A stretch of 64,000 bases of DNA, from the NCBI GenBank assembly GCA_963556695.1, contig CAUWAG010000007.1:1116001-1180000 (forward strand), in the 5' to 3' direction. This DNA comes from Anthostomella pinea. Lineage: Eukaryota > Ascomycota > Sordariomycetes > Xylariales > Xylariaceae. Position 1 is the stretch's first letter. Every line of letters begins with the position of its first letter. The notes beneath the pieces are model-generated. The model saw only the letters and a program-made list of their open reading frames with translations, ran no database searches and was not told the origin of the DNA. Below, one piece after another: positions 21,781-32,305 of the stretch. The translations under genes were made by a program, and so were the position numbers.

Positions 21781-23671
21781 TCATCGGATTTCTGTGATCT
21801 CATGATTCTCGTATGACTGCCGGAGCGCCATGACGTCGATCATCAGGCGCTTTCCATTGGTAGTACCGAGCTTAACAAGGCACTGGTATAGCGAGTATGA
21901 GTCCGTGCAGAGGATCAGGGGGATCAAAGGTACTTCGAGGCGTTGGCAGATAGTTGCCAGTGTACGGTGGATCATGTATCCGTAGTCATAGCCAGCAACC
22001 ATGCCATAGATTTCAGAAGCTAGAACGCTCCGAGTGACTCTCTTGCATTTGATAGAGGACCAATGAACAATGTTCCCGGTCAGATTGAATGTGAATGTCT
22101 CGTCATTGCCAGATGATTCATTCCCAAGGATGATAACAAATCCGATCTGTGATGATAGGTCCTTGTTGTTGGCGAATGATCCGTCAACAAACACAAAAAG
22201 TTTAGCAGTAGACAGGTCAGTCGTTACGAATCGAAGTCCACGTGACTTGTTGTCTAGTTGCCATTGAATGCGTTTATTTAACATCTCGACATCTTTGTAA
22301 GAGGGTTCTTGGGCTTGGGCTGCGACAGAATAGTCAAATGCAGCTTCTGGTTGACAGATAGAGGCAATGTAAGCGCCTCTTGCTCATTGCTCAATAAATT
22401 TCTGCTTGTAGTCCTTGTCACTCATGTCAATCAGGACGAGCTTGTCAGCTTGTCCTTTTTGAGTCGCTGTCATGCTCTTAGTCTGAAATTCTAGGCGGCA
22501 TCCGTTAAAGTCGCCAGAAGAACCAGTATCAAACTGGGTTCGTGGCTTCGTCTTGTAGCCCGCTTTCCTCGTTTCGTCTTCTTCCTTCTCTAAGAAGCCG
22601 GTAGTGCCAATGACAAAGGTGTCGTCAGTTTGAAGGGCAATGATTCCCAGCTTCTGCGATTCCGTACAGTGGTTTGTTGACGCGAAGAATCGTACCCTCT
22701 GGATACTTCTTCTTTAGTTCAATGGGCAGCTTGCATAGGACAAGACGATTTATAGGGTGTCGTGACTGCGTATAGGCCATGGTGATGTCTTGAGAGGCAG
22801 CGAGGCATCCTAGCCGTCGTAAGGACGGTGTCAGGGCCATTGCCAGTCGTTGGCTGCATCGCATGATCGTCGGAGCTTGGGTCATAATATCGTGCTTTTC
22901 ATGATCGTTATATCCTTGAACGACGAGTCTGCTCTTCTCGTAAGGGCGGTCATTGACGCCTTTAACAGTGCGGACAAGACGAGAGTTAAACAGTTGGGTG
23001 TCGCTATAAATCTTGCTGTCGAACAGAATGGGGACAAGCACTTTATCGGCAAATAGAGACTCAATCTCAAGGACATCGGATTGCTCGAAGGGTGCTCCAG
23101 GGGCTGTGATCTTGCCTTCAGTGCGCAGTTTCAGGGCGAGAGCGTGGTCAGCACGCTCCTTGTGCAAGAGGAAAATGCCATATTCATCTTATTGGACGAA
23201 GGAGCCAGCGAAGTTCTCCTCTTCGCTTGTAGTCGTAGTAGCCATGTGTACCACGTATATTTTTCTGGGTCGGCCTCGCGTTCGCTTCGTGCTTTGGACG
23301 GGTATAGGGAGCTTCAGAGGGCGGCCGCGACGACGGGAGAGTGTCGGTTCAGGATATTCGAACGGAACGGGAGTATCGGGGTCGTCAGGCTTCTCAGTAT
23401 CGAGGGTCGCATCAGGGTGACGGTTGTAGGGCTTGACATGCGTGCGGCTGAATAGGGTTGGTCTGTTGACCATCTCAACGGTCACTTCTCGGTCTGTTAC
23501 CGATAGAACCTTGTACGGGCCTTGATATTTGTCTTTCCGCCGGTGAAACTTGCGATCAGTAAAGTATTGATTGGTAGTATGCTGGGCGCTGTCAGCTGAG
23601 TCTTCAGAGGTTTGGAGTGATTGTCGGAGGTTTGAAGCAAGAGCTTCAAACGTGTGTAAAGGAGTGAACAA
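21781..23671 (-). pseudogene. copia pol remnant: integrase tail, reverse transcriptase, RNase H
   Basis: From the right, 23671-23189 carries the C-terminal integrase-type domain (YQGPYKVLSV ... RTHVKPYNRH) and a basic linker with AT-hook-like RGRP words. After an in-frame stop at 23189 the same frame continues into the reverse transcriptase N-terminal half (RLVVQGYND, QDITMAYTQS, KPLYGIAEAGNH; 23167-22625). The frame is then lost and the catalytic YxDD block is missing. 22284-21781 is the RNase H domain (FVDGSFANNK, then TDSYSLYQCL). A bridging segment at about 22400-22290 also matches copia (GAYIASICQPEA). Confidence 0.8.
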
Positions 23672-23736
23672 GGCGTAGTTGAATACTTTGATATCACGGC
23701 AGGCGCGTTCTACAGCTGCGATCAGCTGTGTCTCGC

Positions 23737-25155
23737 CTAGGTACGAAGGGCCAAGGGCACGTTGGCAAAGTTGAGTTTGCTGAGGAGTGCCTTGAGGATC
23801 TCTATGCTGGTCTTGCTAGCGTTGTCAGGTCGTGCCTTCATGTTGATATAGGTGATTGCCGACCAATCGCGATGATATTGAGTCTTGTTGACTTCCGTGT
23901 CAAAATGTGCCTTGAGACGGTTGTACATGTCTGAGAACATCGAGTGACGGCTGATATGGTGCATGAAGTATTCTTGAGCTGTGCCAGTGAGGACTTGGGG
24001 GAATACTGCGTGGAACTGGCCAGGTTTGATGCCAATGGTAGAACATGTGTTTAGGAAGTAGTGTATCTTGTCATCCAGAATATCGTAGGGTCGTCCTGGG
24101 TAACAGTTCTTCTCTTTCCAGATCTTGGCAAATGTTGCGATTGTTCCAGGAACTAGGTCCTTGTTGGGCACTGGGATAGGGGGAATCTGGGTATATGGAT
24201 CAGGTGGTTGATTCTGTAGCCATTGGTTGTGCTGCTGGTATGTTCCAAAGCCAGGGTCTGGTGTGATAGCGATGTGCCGAGGATTGGGCATGAAGTTGCC
24301 GGTTGCATATGCCGTTGGGATTTGCGGTGGTGAGGGATTCCGGTACTGGGCTAGATTTAGATCAGGGGTAGTCTTTTGTGATGCATGTTCGGCGGTAACA
24401 GAAGGGATGTCATCATGAGGATCAATCAAATCTGTGGTATCAGCATTGGGAGCATCAGTCTGTGTAGCCATGCAGACATTAACGATTTTTCAGACATTTG
24501 GGTGCAGATAAGCAGTTCTTGTTCTGTCAAGTAAGACTTTATCCCAGGTTAGGAGGTCTTCTGCAGTGACAAGGTTAGCAAGGGCGTCTGCGATGAAGTG
24601 GTTTGTTTTGCCTAGGTAGATTCCTTTGGAGTTGAGGCATTTCCTGAAGATGCCTCGTATAATGCGCTCAACCTTCTTGAAGTCTGCCTTTGTCCAGTTC
24701 TCAAAGTCCATCTGGAATGTCTTGTGAATCTCGAAGGGGACGGGCGTCTTAGCATTGTTGTAGCGGTCGATACATGACAAGGTGTACGAGTTGAAATGGG
24801 TATCCTCGCCATATTCAAGGTCGACTTGTTTTCTAAATTTGATGCGATCAAGATCAATGAGGTCGACAAGGTTGACATATAGGTTGCGGTCGCTGAGATA
24901 TCGTAGCTTCTCGTCTCTCACAATGTCTGCAGGGTCTTGAGCGACTTGGATTTCGCTGTTGCCATTGCTGGAGGCCATCTTGTCGGATGTACTTGTGTCG
25001 GATGTACTTGTGTTGGATATGGGCGTGTCGGATGGACGTGTCGGATGGACGTGTCGGATGGACGTGTCAGATGGGCACGTGTCGGATGGGCGTGTGGGAT
25101 AGGCGTGTGGGATGGGCTTGTCGGATGGATGTGTGTCAGGTGGTTCTGTCAACAA
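23737..25155 (-). pseudogene. copia gag-like region
   Basis: Two successive minus-strand frames (24490-25155 and 23737-24471), separated by a stop and a short gap, encode proteins without enzymatic motifs in the position of gag. The first begins with a repetitive Ser/Thr/Pro/Asp stretch encoded by a degenerate repeat (about 24980-25210, units like GTGTCGGATGGGC). The second has helical segments around ATFAKIWKEK and YFMHHISRHS reminiscent of the capsid part of fungal copia elements. No zinc knuckle is visible. Confidence 0.55.
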
Positions 25156-25489
25156 TCTGGCATGTGTCGGATGGGCGTGTGTCGGACGGGCGCGTCAGAT
25201 GGATGTGTGGGGGAGGGTTCTGTCAACAGTCTGTGCTGCCGCGCGGGGATGTGAATATTGCTGTGATTGCAGCGTAATCTATTGCCTCGAGTCGCCTCCT
25301 CTTGAGGAACGCTTGCAGTAGAAAACCTCGGATCTCGTGCTGTGCCTCGAATCGCCTCTTGAGGAACGTTTGCGACAGAAGATCCAGATCTTTAGCTGTA
25401 TCCCGAGTCTCGTATCAGGAACGTTGATACAGTAAGACCTCTTCTTTTCCTTGCTTATCTGTGTTGCCTTGGGAGACAACACTGATCAG

Positions 25490-25693
25490 TGTTGGAACAG
25501 GCTTGAATGATCAATCATAATACTCGAGTATGGGGTCAAGGTCATGATGTTGCTGATGGTTGGATTGAGAGGAATCTAGCTGGACTCGAAGGTCTGGCCA
25601 AGTGCCCTCTCAATCCACTATCTTATCTTATCTAATCATACATGTGGGTCCTGGTATAGATGGTTTGCAGTCTGGAATCGCATGGATCCAACA
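25490..25693 (-). repeat. LTR (5' LTR of the minus-strand element)
   Basis: 204 bp, starting TGTTGGAACAGG and ending GGATCCAACA on the plus strand. The target duplication ATAAA follows immediately. Confidence 0.9.
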
Positions 25694-26646
25694 ATAAAAA
25701 CGTTATTGTGAGATTCTAGAAGGGTCACAAGCCTTGGTGGTGTGAGCGGTCGCTGCAAACGTTGTTGTCATTCTCAAGTACGCTCGGCAGGGCTAATCTA
25801 CAGCTAAGTACCATACTGCACCATGCCAGGGTGGATCCACTGGTCCCCTGGCAGCCTCCTAGCGTGTACTGCACCTAAGAGCACCATATCTGGGATCTAA
25901 CATCTAACAGTTATATAATAAATGATTTATTTAGCCGTTTAACTTTTTAAATTTTTTATTTACATCGCTGTTAAAACGCCAATTTAAAATGTGTAAATAA
26001 AGCTCGTACACGCTGTTATAATGTATATAGCGACATTATATAACCTGTGTTAAAGCTAGTAAAGTCGCTTTAAAAAAAAGCGGTGTCGTTTAACTCGTTA
26101 TAAAACAACGTTATAAATAATACATACTTTTAAGTAGTAATACCAGCTATTTTTAAGTATTATTCAAGTAATTAAACCGCTGTTAAGCTATTAAAGCTCG
26201 TTATTACGTAACTATCTTTTTAAGCCGGTAAAAGCCATATTTTATAAATAACACCTGCTTTTAAATAATAATACCACCTATTTATCTATACTACTTATAT
26301 AGTTAAGTTTTAATTAAATGCATTAACTTTTACATTTTAAACTACGCGTAACGTAAACCGGAACAAGCTAAGAAACTTATAAAGCAGGTAATAACTTTAT
26401 TAATAAAACCGTTCAACAGCTTTAAATCTACCTTTTTTACAAGTATAAGTCTCTCAATTATATCGCTATCAAATTACCTTTGATATTCTTTTAATACTTA
26501 AACCCCAGTTTTGATAATAATAATGTATAAATAAACAACTTATTACTGGTAAAAGTAATTACCCCGCTTAATATTTTTACTACCCGAGTTAAAAATACCG
26601 CTAATTAACACCTTTATTCAATTATATTATATTATATTATATTATA
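25694..26646. other. AT-rich, RIP-like island right of the copia element
   Basis: After about 200 bp of ordinary composition, 25894-26640 is strongly AT-rich with no reading frame. A five-copy ATTAT microsatellite closes it at 26621-26645. Together with 21265-21400 it is probably one old repeat into which copia inserted. Confidence 0.55.
26621..26645. repeat. (ATTAT)5 microsatellite
   Basis: Five perfect tandem copies of a 5-bp unit at the edge of the AT-rich island. Confidence 0.9.
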
Positions 26647-26717
26647 CCTTATTAACCCGTTACCACAGTCCTGACCAGTCCTAAGACACACACTACGACC
26701 TACCTTACTACATCCCA

Positions 26718-26905
26718 CTCTCACAATGGCTCATCCCACTCGGCGCGCGTCAACCACAACGGCCCCGGCAGCGCCGCGTCGTCGACCTTGAAGAGCATCG
26801 TCAAGCCGGCCGAGGCAACGGGCGGCGGCGGCAAGACGCGGTGCATCGAATGTGACGGCTTCGTGCTGCTAAATCCCGATCCCGTGCACGGTCATGTAAG
26901 GGCTT
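26718..26905 (+). pseudogene. Scrap of an unidentified gene
   Basis: GC-rich sequence starting abruptly after the AT-rich island. One frame reads as a Ser/Asn/Gly-rich stretch leading to KSIVKPAEATGGGGKTRCIEC and then LLNPDPVHGH, with a Cys-x2-Cys pair that might be half a zinc site. Codon use is like real genes here, but no start, stop or partner exon is evident; a possible donor (GTAAGG) is at 26895. Probably the broken end of a gene interrupted by the repeat zone. Family unknown. Confidence 0.3.
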
Positions 26906-27564
26906 CGCAGCGAGGACATACATGGTGGATTACAATGGAGGAGAATGATGAAGTGGTGGTGGTGGCTACCCTATGGACTGGCTTCAGCAGAAGACTAGGG
27001 GGGTTACGGAAGTGGCGGTCTGACGAATAACGAGCTGGCGTTAGCGGATGGCGGACCATTGCTTTGCGAGGCCGTCCTCTGGTTACGAGAACACACGCGG
27101 AAGGTAAGCATGTGGCTCCTCAACCCATTTTCCAGCCACAATGACGGATGGGTCACGGACCAGGATACAAGGTACCTTGGAGCCCAACGGGTACCCGTTT
27201 GTACCTGATTTGTACCCAACTGGGATGACAGCTACTTCTGGGATGGGGACACCACCCATCCCTTCTTTCAATCAAGCAACTTCCAGAATACAGACCAATA
27301 GCCACCATTCGTGACCCTGGTCCTTATTCTGGATACCGCTATCACAAGGCACAAGCACATAGATACCGCTCCTGATACGTGGAATGGAGAAATATATATA
27401 TATGGAAGTGACTCCAGGCGACTTTGCCTTGGGGATAAATCTAGGGTATCATAAATGTGTTTTTGACCGAATACGCCGTATCCATGCGAGTCCGTCCCAA
27501 ATCTTTTTCCAACGCCTCGACAAAAGCTGGCACAACTCAATCCAACCAGCCGTGGGCGTACAGT
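26906..27564. other. No gene seen
   Basis: Between the gene scrap and MED7. It includes a cluster of GGTACC/GTACC words around 27160-27220 (TACCCGTTTGTACC, TTGTACCC) without a known role. Confidence 0.45.
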
Positions 27565-28371
27565 TCACGACGTAGATTCCCCGACAAGCGCGTCCCAAGC
27601 CTCGCGGTCGTCGCGCCAGACATCCTTCCCCTCGGGCACCGCCTCACTGGCCACGTCCTCGATCTTCAGGCTGCCCAGACCCTCCAGGATGCGCTCGGCC
27701 TTGTCCTTGGCATCGCGGATGGCGTTAGTCTCGGCGCGCGTGCGGTCGAGCTGTGCCTGCATCATCGAGATGAGCGACTCGCGCGCCTGGTGGGGGCGGT
27801 ACTCGTTGATCAGGTGGTGGAAGTTGATGAGGATATCCCTAATATCGGTGATCTTCTCCTCGGCCTGTCATGGTCGCGTTAGACAATGCCCGGAGGAGGA
27901 AGAGAGATAAAACGCAAATAGGTAGCATGAAGGGGTGACGATTTTAGTTGTACGTACAGCCTCAGGGTTCGTAGCCAGCAGCCCGGTGAGCTCCAAGAAG
28001 TTGAGCAGCAGCGACTTCGCCGACCGTTTGAGGATGGTCGCGCGGTCGAAGTGCTTCCCGTCCTGGTCCCTCTCCTCGGGGTTCGGGAACAGGCGCTGGA
28101 TGCCCATGTCCTCGAGCTTCGGCAGCTCGTCCACCAGGGTGTACTTGTTGCCGAAGACGCGCCATTCTCCGTCCTCGGGCTCTTGCGGCGGCTGCAGACA
28201 GCGCAGCTCTCGGGGCAGATTCTCGATGCGGACTTTGGACGGGTCGCTGTGTCCTTCTTGGTCGGCTTTCTCCTTTCTCAGGTCGGCGATGCGCGCGGTG
28301 TTCTCGGGTGTGAAGTTCTGCCAGAACAGAGGCAGCAGAGGCCAGGTGGAGGATACCGGCTCCTCCTCCAT
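27565..28371 (-). CDS. MED7: Mediator complex subunit 7
   Basis: Two exons (28371-27958 and 27864-27565, with a 93-bp intron 27865-27957) give 237 residues. The family pattern is unmistakable: LWQNF-type N-terminal FWQNFTPEN, LPRELRCLQPP, FGNKYTLVDELPKLEDMGI, the helix KRSAKSLLLNFLELTG and, in exon 2, INFHHLINEYRPHQARESL followed by a coiled coil. MED7 pairs with MED21 in the hinge of the Mediator middle module, linking activators to RNA polymerase II. I start at ATG 28371 (MEEEPVSSTW); the frame is open upstream to 28476 but without family similarity. Splicing joins NPEA to EEKITDI exactly where homologues continue. Divergent from the ZNF830-like gene. Confidence 0.93.
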
Positions 28372-28846
28372 ATTGGTGTTAGGACAATCGAGGAGTGAAA
28401 ATACGCAGAAGGGACTAGTGTGTCGTCTGAAGTCAAATCGTTGCCATGCTGCTGCTTGTGTTTGAGATTCCACCAAATGGGAACTCCCAGCCAGTCGGGT
28501 TCTGAACAGTGAAGGGAGAAGTTGAGAACCCTTGAGGCACGCCTAGGTGATGCCCACTTTAGCGGCGCGGGGCTGCAAGCTTAAGCTCAAGCTCAAGCTC
28601 CATCTCCAAATCCCACACGCAATTCCAACTGTGGCTGGAATGTCGACAGCTCCGTCATCTCAGCCCACCAGACGAGGCCAAAGCCACAGCAGACGATCGA
28701 TCATCACCACGCCAATGCTTCCACCATTCGACAGACTAAACAAACACCCCTGAGTAACACAACCAGCCATTGAACATTGAAGCTCCGTCACACTGCACCT
28801 TCAACTTCCCAACCTCAAGAACAATTCGACGTCAAACTCCCACACA
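28372..28846. promoter_or_regulatory. Divergent promoter, MED7 / ZNF830-like gene
   Basis: 475 bp separate the two starts. It contains AAGCTCAAGCTCAAGCTC, a 6-bp unit repeated at about 28585, and CA/CT-rich leaders. No TATA box is evident, as expected for housekeeping genes. Confidence 0.45.
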
Positions 28847-30055
28847 ATGACCGAGGCCCGCACTCTCCTGCGAGCCCACCGGGTCGAGCACCGCATCAAG
28901 CATCCCCACGCCGCCTACTCAGACGCCGGCAAGCTCCTCTGCAAGCTGTGCCACGAGCCCGTGAAGACCGAATCGCTATGGGAGGGCCACCTGCGCAGCC
29001 CGAACCACCGCCAGAAGCTGCAAGCACTACAAAGCAGCACCACCAACACCGGCGCCGCAGCCACCCCGCCTGCAGCAGACGGCAAGCGGAAACACGACGA
29101 CGTGGACGAGTCGATATCGGAAGCGGACGAGGACTTCGAGGAGGCAATCCGGAAGAAGCGAAGCAGACTCGATAACACCAACGTCGACGCACCACCGAGC
29201 AACGGCCATGGCCATTCCAGCGGTGGTGCGTTCAGCGATAAGGAGAGGACGCAGACGCCGCCGGTGCTGAGCAGACGAACCTCAGGCACGCCCGTGCAGG
29301 GCGTCGAGATCGCGATACCGTCGCGGCCGGCCACGCCGCTGGCAGGGTCTAATTCCGCAAACTCGGTGCCGAAGATTGCGCCGGTGGGCCGCTCGCTGCT
29401 GATCGGATCGGCGCCCGACGCCGCTGCGTCGTCTACGGGTCCGGGTCAGGGTCAGGGGGTGGGCCTGGCGATATCGACCGAGTCGCTCGTCGTGCCGGTA
29501 CAGCAACACCCGAATACCACATCCAACTCCACCGCACCAACCTCAGCACCACCAACCACAACCACCACCGTCGACGAAGCCGAATGGGCCGCCTTCGAGG
29601 CCGAGATGGAAGCCGCCGCCACACCCCTACAGTCCAACCCCAACACCTACGCCGTGGACGCTTACACAATCTCAGCGCCGGCCCTGACGGCCGCCGAGGT
29701 AGCCGCCAAGTCGCACGAGGAGGAGAACGAGCGGCGCAAGCACTCGCTCGACGCGCAGATGGCCGACGAGCGCGAGGACGCGACGCGCCAGCTCGAGGCC
29801 GAGTTCGAGGAGATGGAGGAGCTCGAGGGCCGCGTGCGCCGCCTCAAGGAGCGCCGCGAGGAGCTGCGCAAGGGGAGCGTCATGAACCTCAAGGCGGCGG
29901 CGGCGGCGTCGGCTGATGGTAGTATACACAGTAAAGCCGGCCAGGGCAAGGAGAATCTCGCCAATAGGGATGGTGAAGACGACGGTGAAGAAGATGAAGA
30001 CGATGACGAGGATGAAGATCAAGATGAGTGGGATGGCTTCCGCTTCAAGGCGTAG
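28847..30055 (+). CDS. ZNF830/CCDC16-like zinc-finger coiled-coil protein
   Basis: Single exon, 402 residues. An N-terminal C2H2 zinc finger (CKLCHEPVKTESLWEGHLRS then NHRQKL, about residues 32-57) is of the type seen in splicing-linked proteins. A long Ser/Thr/Pro-rich linker follows, then the conserved acidic DEAEWAAFEAEM block (about 240), a charged coiled coil (about 285-345), and an acidic C-terminus ending DEWDGFRFKA. This order matches ZNF830 (CCDC16), a nuclear protein associated with the spliceosome in animals; a pre-mRNA processing role here is inferred from the family. Confidence 0.82.
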   Translation: MTEARTLLRAHRVEHRIKHPHAAYSDAGKLLCKLCHEPVKTESLWEGHLRSPNHRQKLQALQSSTTNTGAAATPPAADGKRKHDDVDESISEADEDFEEAIRKKRSRLDNTNVDAPPSNGHGHSSGGAFSDKERTQTPPVLSRRTSGTPVQGVEIAIPSRPATPLAGSNSANSVPKIAPVGRSLLIGSAPDAAASSTGPGQGQGVGLAISTESLVVPVQQHPNTTSNSTAPTSAPPTTTTTVDEAEWAAFEAEMEAAATPLQSNPNTYAVDAYTISAPALTAAEVAAKSHEEENERRKHSLDAQMADEREDATRQLEAEFEEMEELEGRVRRLKERREELRKGSVMNLKAAAAASADGSIHSKAGQGKENLANRDGEDDGEEDEDDDEDEDQDEWDGFRFKA

Positions 30056-30840
30056 GGCGCCCTGAGGATCGGATAGGTTCTTTACATGGCGCTCGCTGTA
30101 TGCGTACAACTCTACCCTACACTACGCCACACTCGACTGGTGGAGAGAGAGCCAACACGGGGAAAGAAATCACATCGGGCCCTAACTGGATACAGGAAAA
30201 GGGGATTCAAAAAGCCAATGGCGGCGCCGGATGGCATACTATAGGTGCATGTGCTCTGCTTTTTGCATAGGCGATGGCGTTCTACAGTCACTGTCTGTCT
30301 CTCTTTTAGAAAGACGACAAACACAAAATCAGGCGGTGCCGTATTTATGGGTTTGGACAAGTGTCTGGTGTTTTCGGTAAGACAACATAGTTGGCCATGT
30401 GGGCTGCGTGTTTGGATGTCTGTATTACTATACCTGTACAAGAATCAATTCCACCCGATCTCGTGATGCGGTCGTGCCGAGCACCCAGACATCTTTCAAA
30501 CCAAGGTACGTACGGTGATTCGCAAAGTGTACAGCTTCTCGGTATTCAGAACAAGTGATATACATACGACGGTCTGATGTACAAGAAAATCATGGTCCCT
30601 ACCCGAACTCCGGTACTCCAAATGTGCTGTGCTGTTTCGTAATATCATCGTCAGTCGATAGTCAGTCCCTCTTCCACTCATTGCTCGCAAAGGCCCGTGG
30701 TAATCGTCAGAGCAAGACGGCGGGCTTTACCGCATCATGCCTTTCAGCAAGTTTCATCCGCACTCACTTGTAAAAGGCAGGCCTGGCTACCAGCAGCTCC
30801 ATATAGGCCTGACTGATGAGGTACACACCTCTCATCACTC
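30056..30840. other. Intergenic between convergent genes, no gene seen
   Basis: 3' sides of the ZNF830-like and F-box genes. No coding signal found. Confidence 0.5.
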
Positions 30841-32305
30841 TCACTCATGCCCCACGCGCTCCCAGAAGCGGCGCAGCCTCCACACCCTCCCCACGCCGGC
30901 GCTCTCCTCCCACTTCTTGACGCCCTCGCTCCGCTCCCTCACCTCGCCCCTCCAGACGGCGCCGACCCACTTCCGCAGGCCGTCCTTCAGCCTCTCCTTC
31001 TCGACGGCGCGCTTCTTGGCCACGAGCCCCGGCGCCACCGACGAGCACTCGGGTGGCAGCACTCCGCGCTGGACGAGAGTCTCGGCGGAGGGGCGCTGGG
31101 GCAGGCGACGTGAGAGCCGGATGGCGACGAGGTTGCGGGCAAGGCGACGTGAGATCTGCGTCGTGTGCGTGAGGAAGATGTGGCGCGCGATGAGCTCGGC
31201 GAGTGTGGGGCGCGAGGGCGAGGTCAGGAGGGGTGGGAGAATGCTGCGGGCACGTTGTAAACGATATGCGTGCAGGATTGGATGAATGGAAAGGGTGCGG
31301 AAGTGGTGGTTGATCTGTGTCTTGTTAGCTCTTCCATAGAACTTTGAAACCCAATATCGAGACTCAGCTTGAGTTGAGATTGGGTGAGTAAGAAGGGGGA
31401 GGAAAGTGGGAGTATGAGATCTGGCAGGAAAGGGGGAGGAGTGGATTTGTGGTATGAAATGGTCGTGCAAGTGATGGTTCACAAGGAGTGAGCTACATTC
31501 GGGAGAGATAAGTCGCAAAGACAGACAGTAAACTCATGCATGACAAGCCAAAGCTTCCGCAGCAGCAGCAGAGATGACAGCGAGACACGTCTGAAAATTG
31601 TCGAGTGAGATGGGGATGAAGAGGTCTCGGTAACCCACAGGGCCTCATTCACATGCAGAGACACGTGAGATGAGTCAACCCTGGGCGAATTGAACATCAA
31701 CAGAGAAGCCAACGTACCCTCGAAGTGGCCAGCAGGTCACTGACATCCAGGAAGCCGAGGATGTGCATCAGAACCTCATTCGGCAAAAAGTCCAAGCTCG
31801 CCATGTCCCACCCCCAGCGCAACAGTGACGATGTCCTTTTCGTCACAACTTGCGTTGCCCATTCCCCACTCTGATCTTCAGCCAAGGAAACTGTATCGCA
31901 CGATGACGAAGAGTCTCTAGACGAGTTTCTCGTTGCCTCCCAGCGACTCGAGACGGCAGCAGCACCTTGACCCGCGTCTGGCCGCGGTTCATCGAAGATG
32001 GCGTAGCTGGTTTCCTTGTCTTCCCTTGCCGGATTTGACCTTGTGCGCCCTTGCTGCGGATAGTTCATGGGTGGTTGGGCATCAATCACGGTGGAGGCCT
32101 TTACTGAGGCCTGTTCATTTTGCTCGTCCTGCTGCGAGGTGACATTTCCATTCTCAGCAGGGAGCGAAGAGGCAGGTGAAGCAGCGCGCCGCATCACAGT
32201 GCTAGGCATCCTAGACGTCGTGTCCATGTTCAAGTCTCTGGTTGAAATGGCGTGCTGCTGCTGTGACGACGGCAAACCCGTGTCCGTGGCTGAATGATTC
32301 GTCAT
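30841..32305 (-). CDS. F-box domain protein with 403-bp intron
   Basis: Exon 1 (32305-31718) and exon 2 (31314-30841) give 353 residues. Exon 1 encodes a disordered Ser-rich N-terminus and ends inside the F-box (LDFLPNEVLMHILGFLDVSDLLATSR). Exon 2 continues it with INHHFRTLSIHPILHAYRL, so the join is convincing. The C-terminal region (ISRRLARNLVAIRLSRRL, then ERLKDGLRKW) is basic and helical and matches a conserved fungal F-box family I remember but cannot name. The intron is unusually long for this window; a small internal exon cannot be excluded. Start at ATG 32305, as the open frame upstream has no ATG. Confidence 0.75.

Larger units (their letters stand above)
21401..25693 (-). mobile_element. 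Ty1/copia LTR retrotransposon, internally deleted
   Basis: A 4.29-kb element transcribed leftward. Two 204-bp LTRs (21401-21604 and 25490-25693) are about 98% identical and show TGTTGGA...TCCAACA-type ends; the 5-bp duplication ATAAA flanks it at 21396-21400 and 25694-25698. In minus-strand order it has gag-like frames, an integrase C-terminal part, part of a copia reverse transcriptase and an RNase H domain. Protease and the integrase catalytic core are absent, and the reverse transcriptase lacks its YxDD part. Stops and frame changes are scattered. A purine-rich tract (GAAAGAAAGAG on the minus strand) sits next to the left LTR where the polypurine primer should be. Complete ends but no coding capacity. 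Confidence 0.9.
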
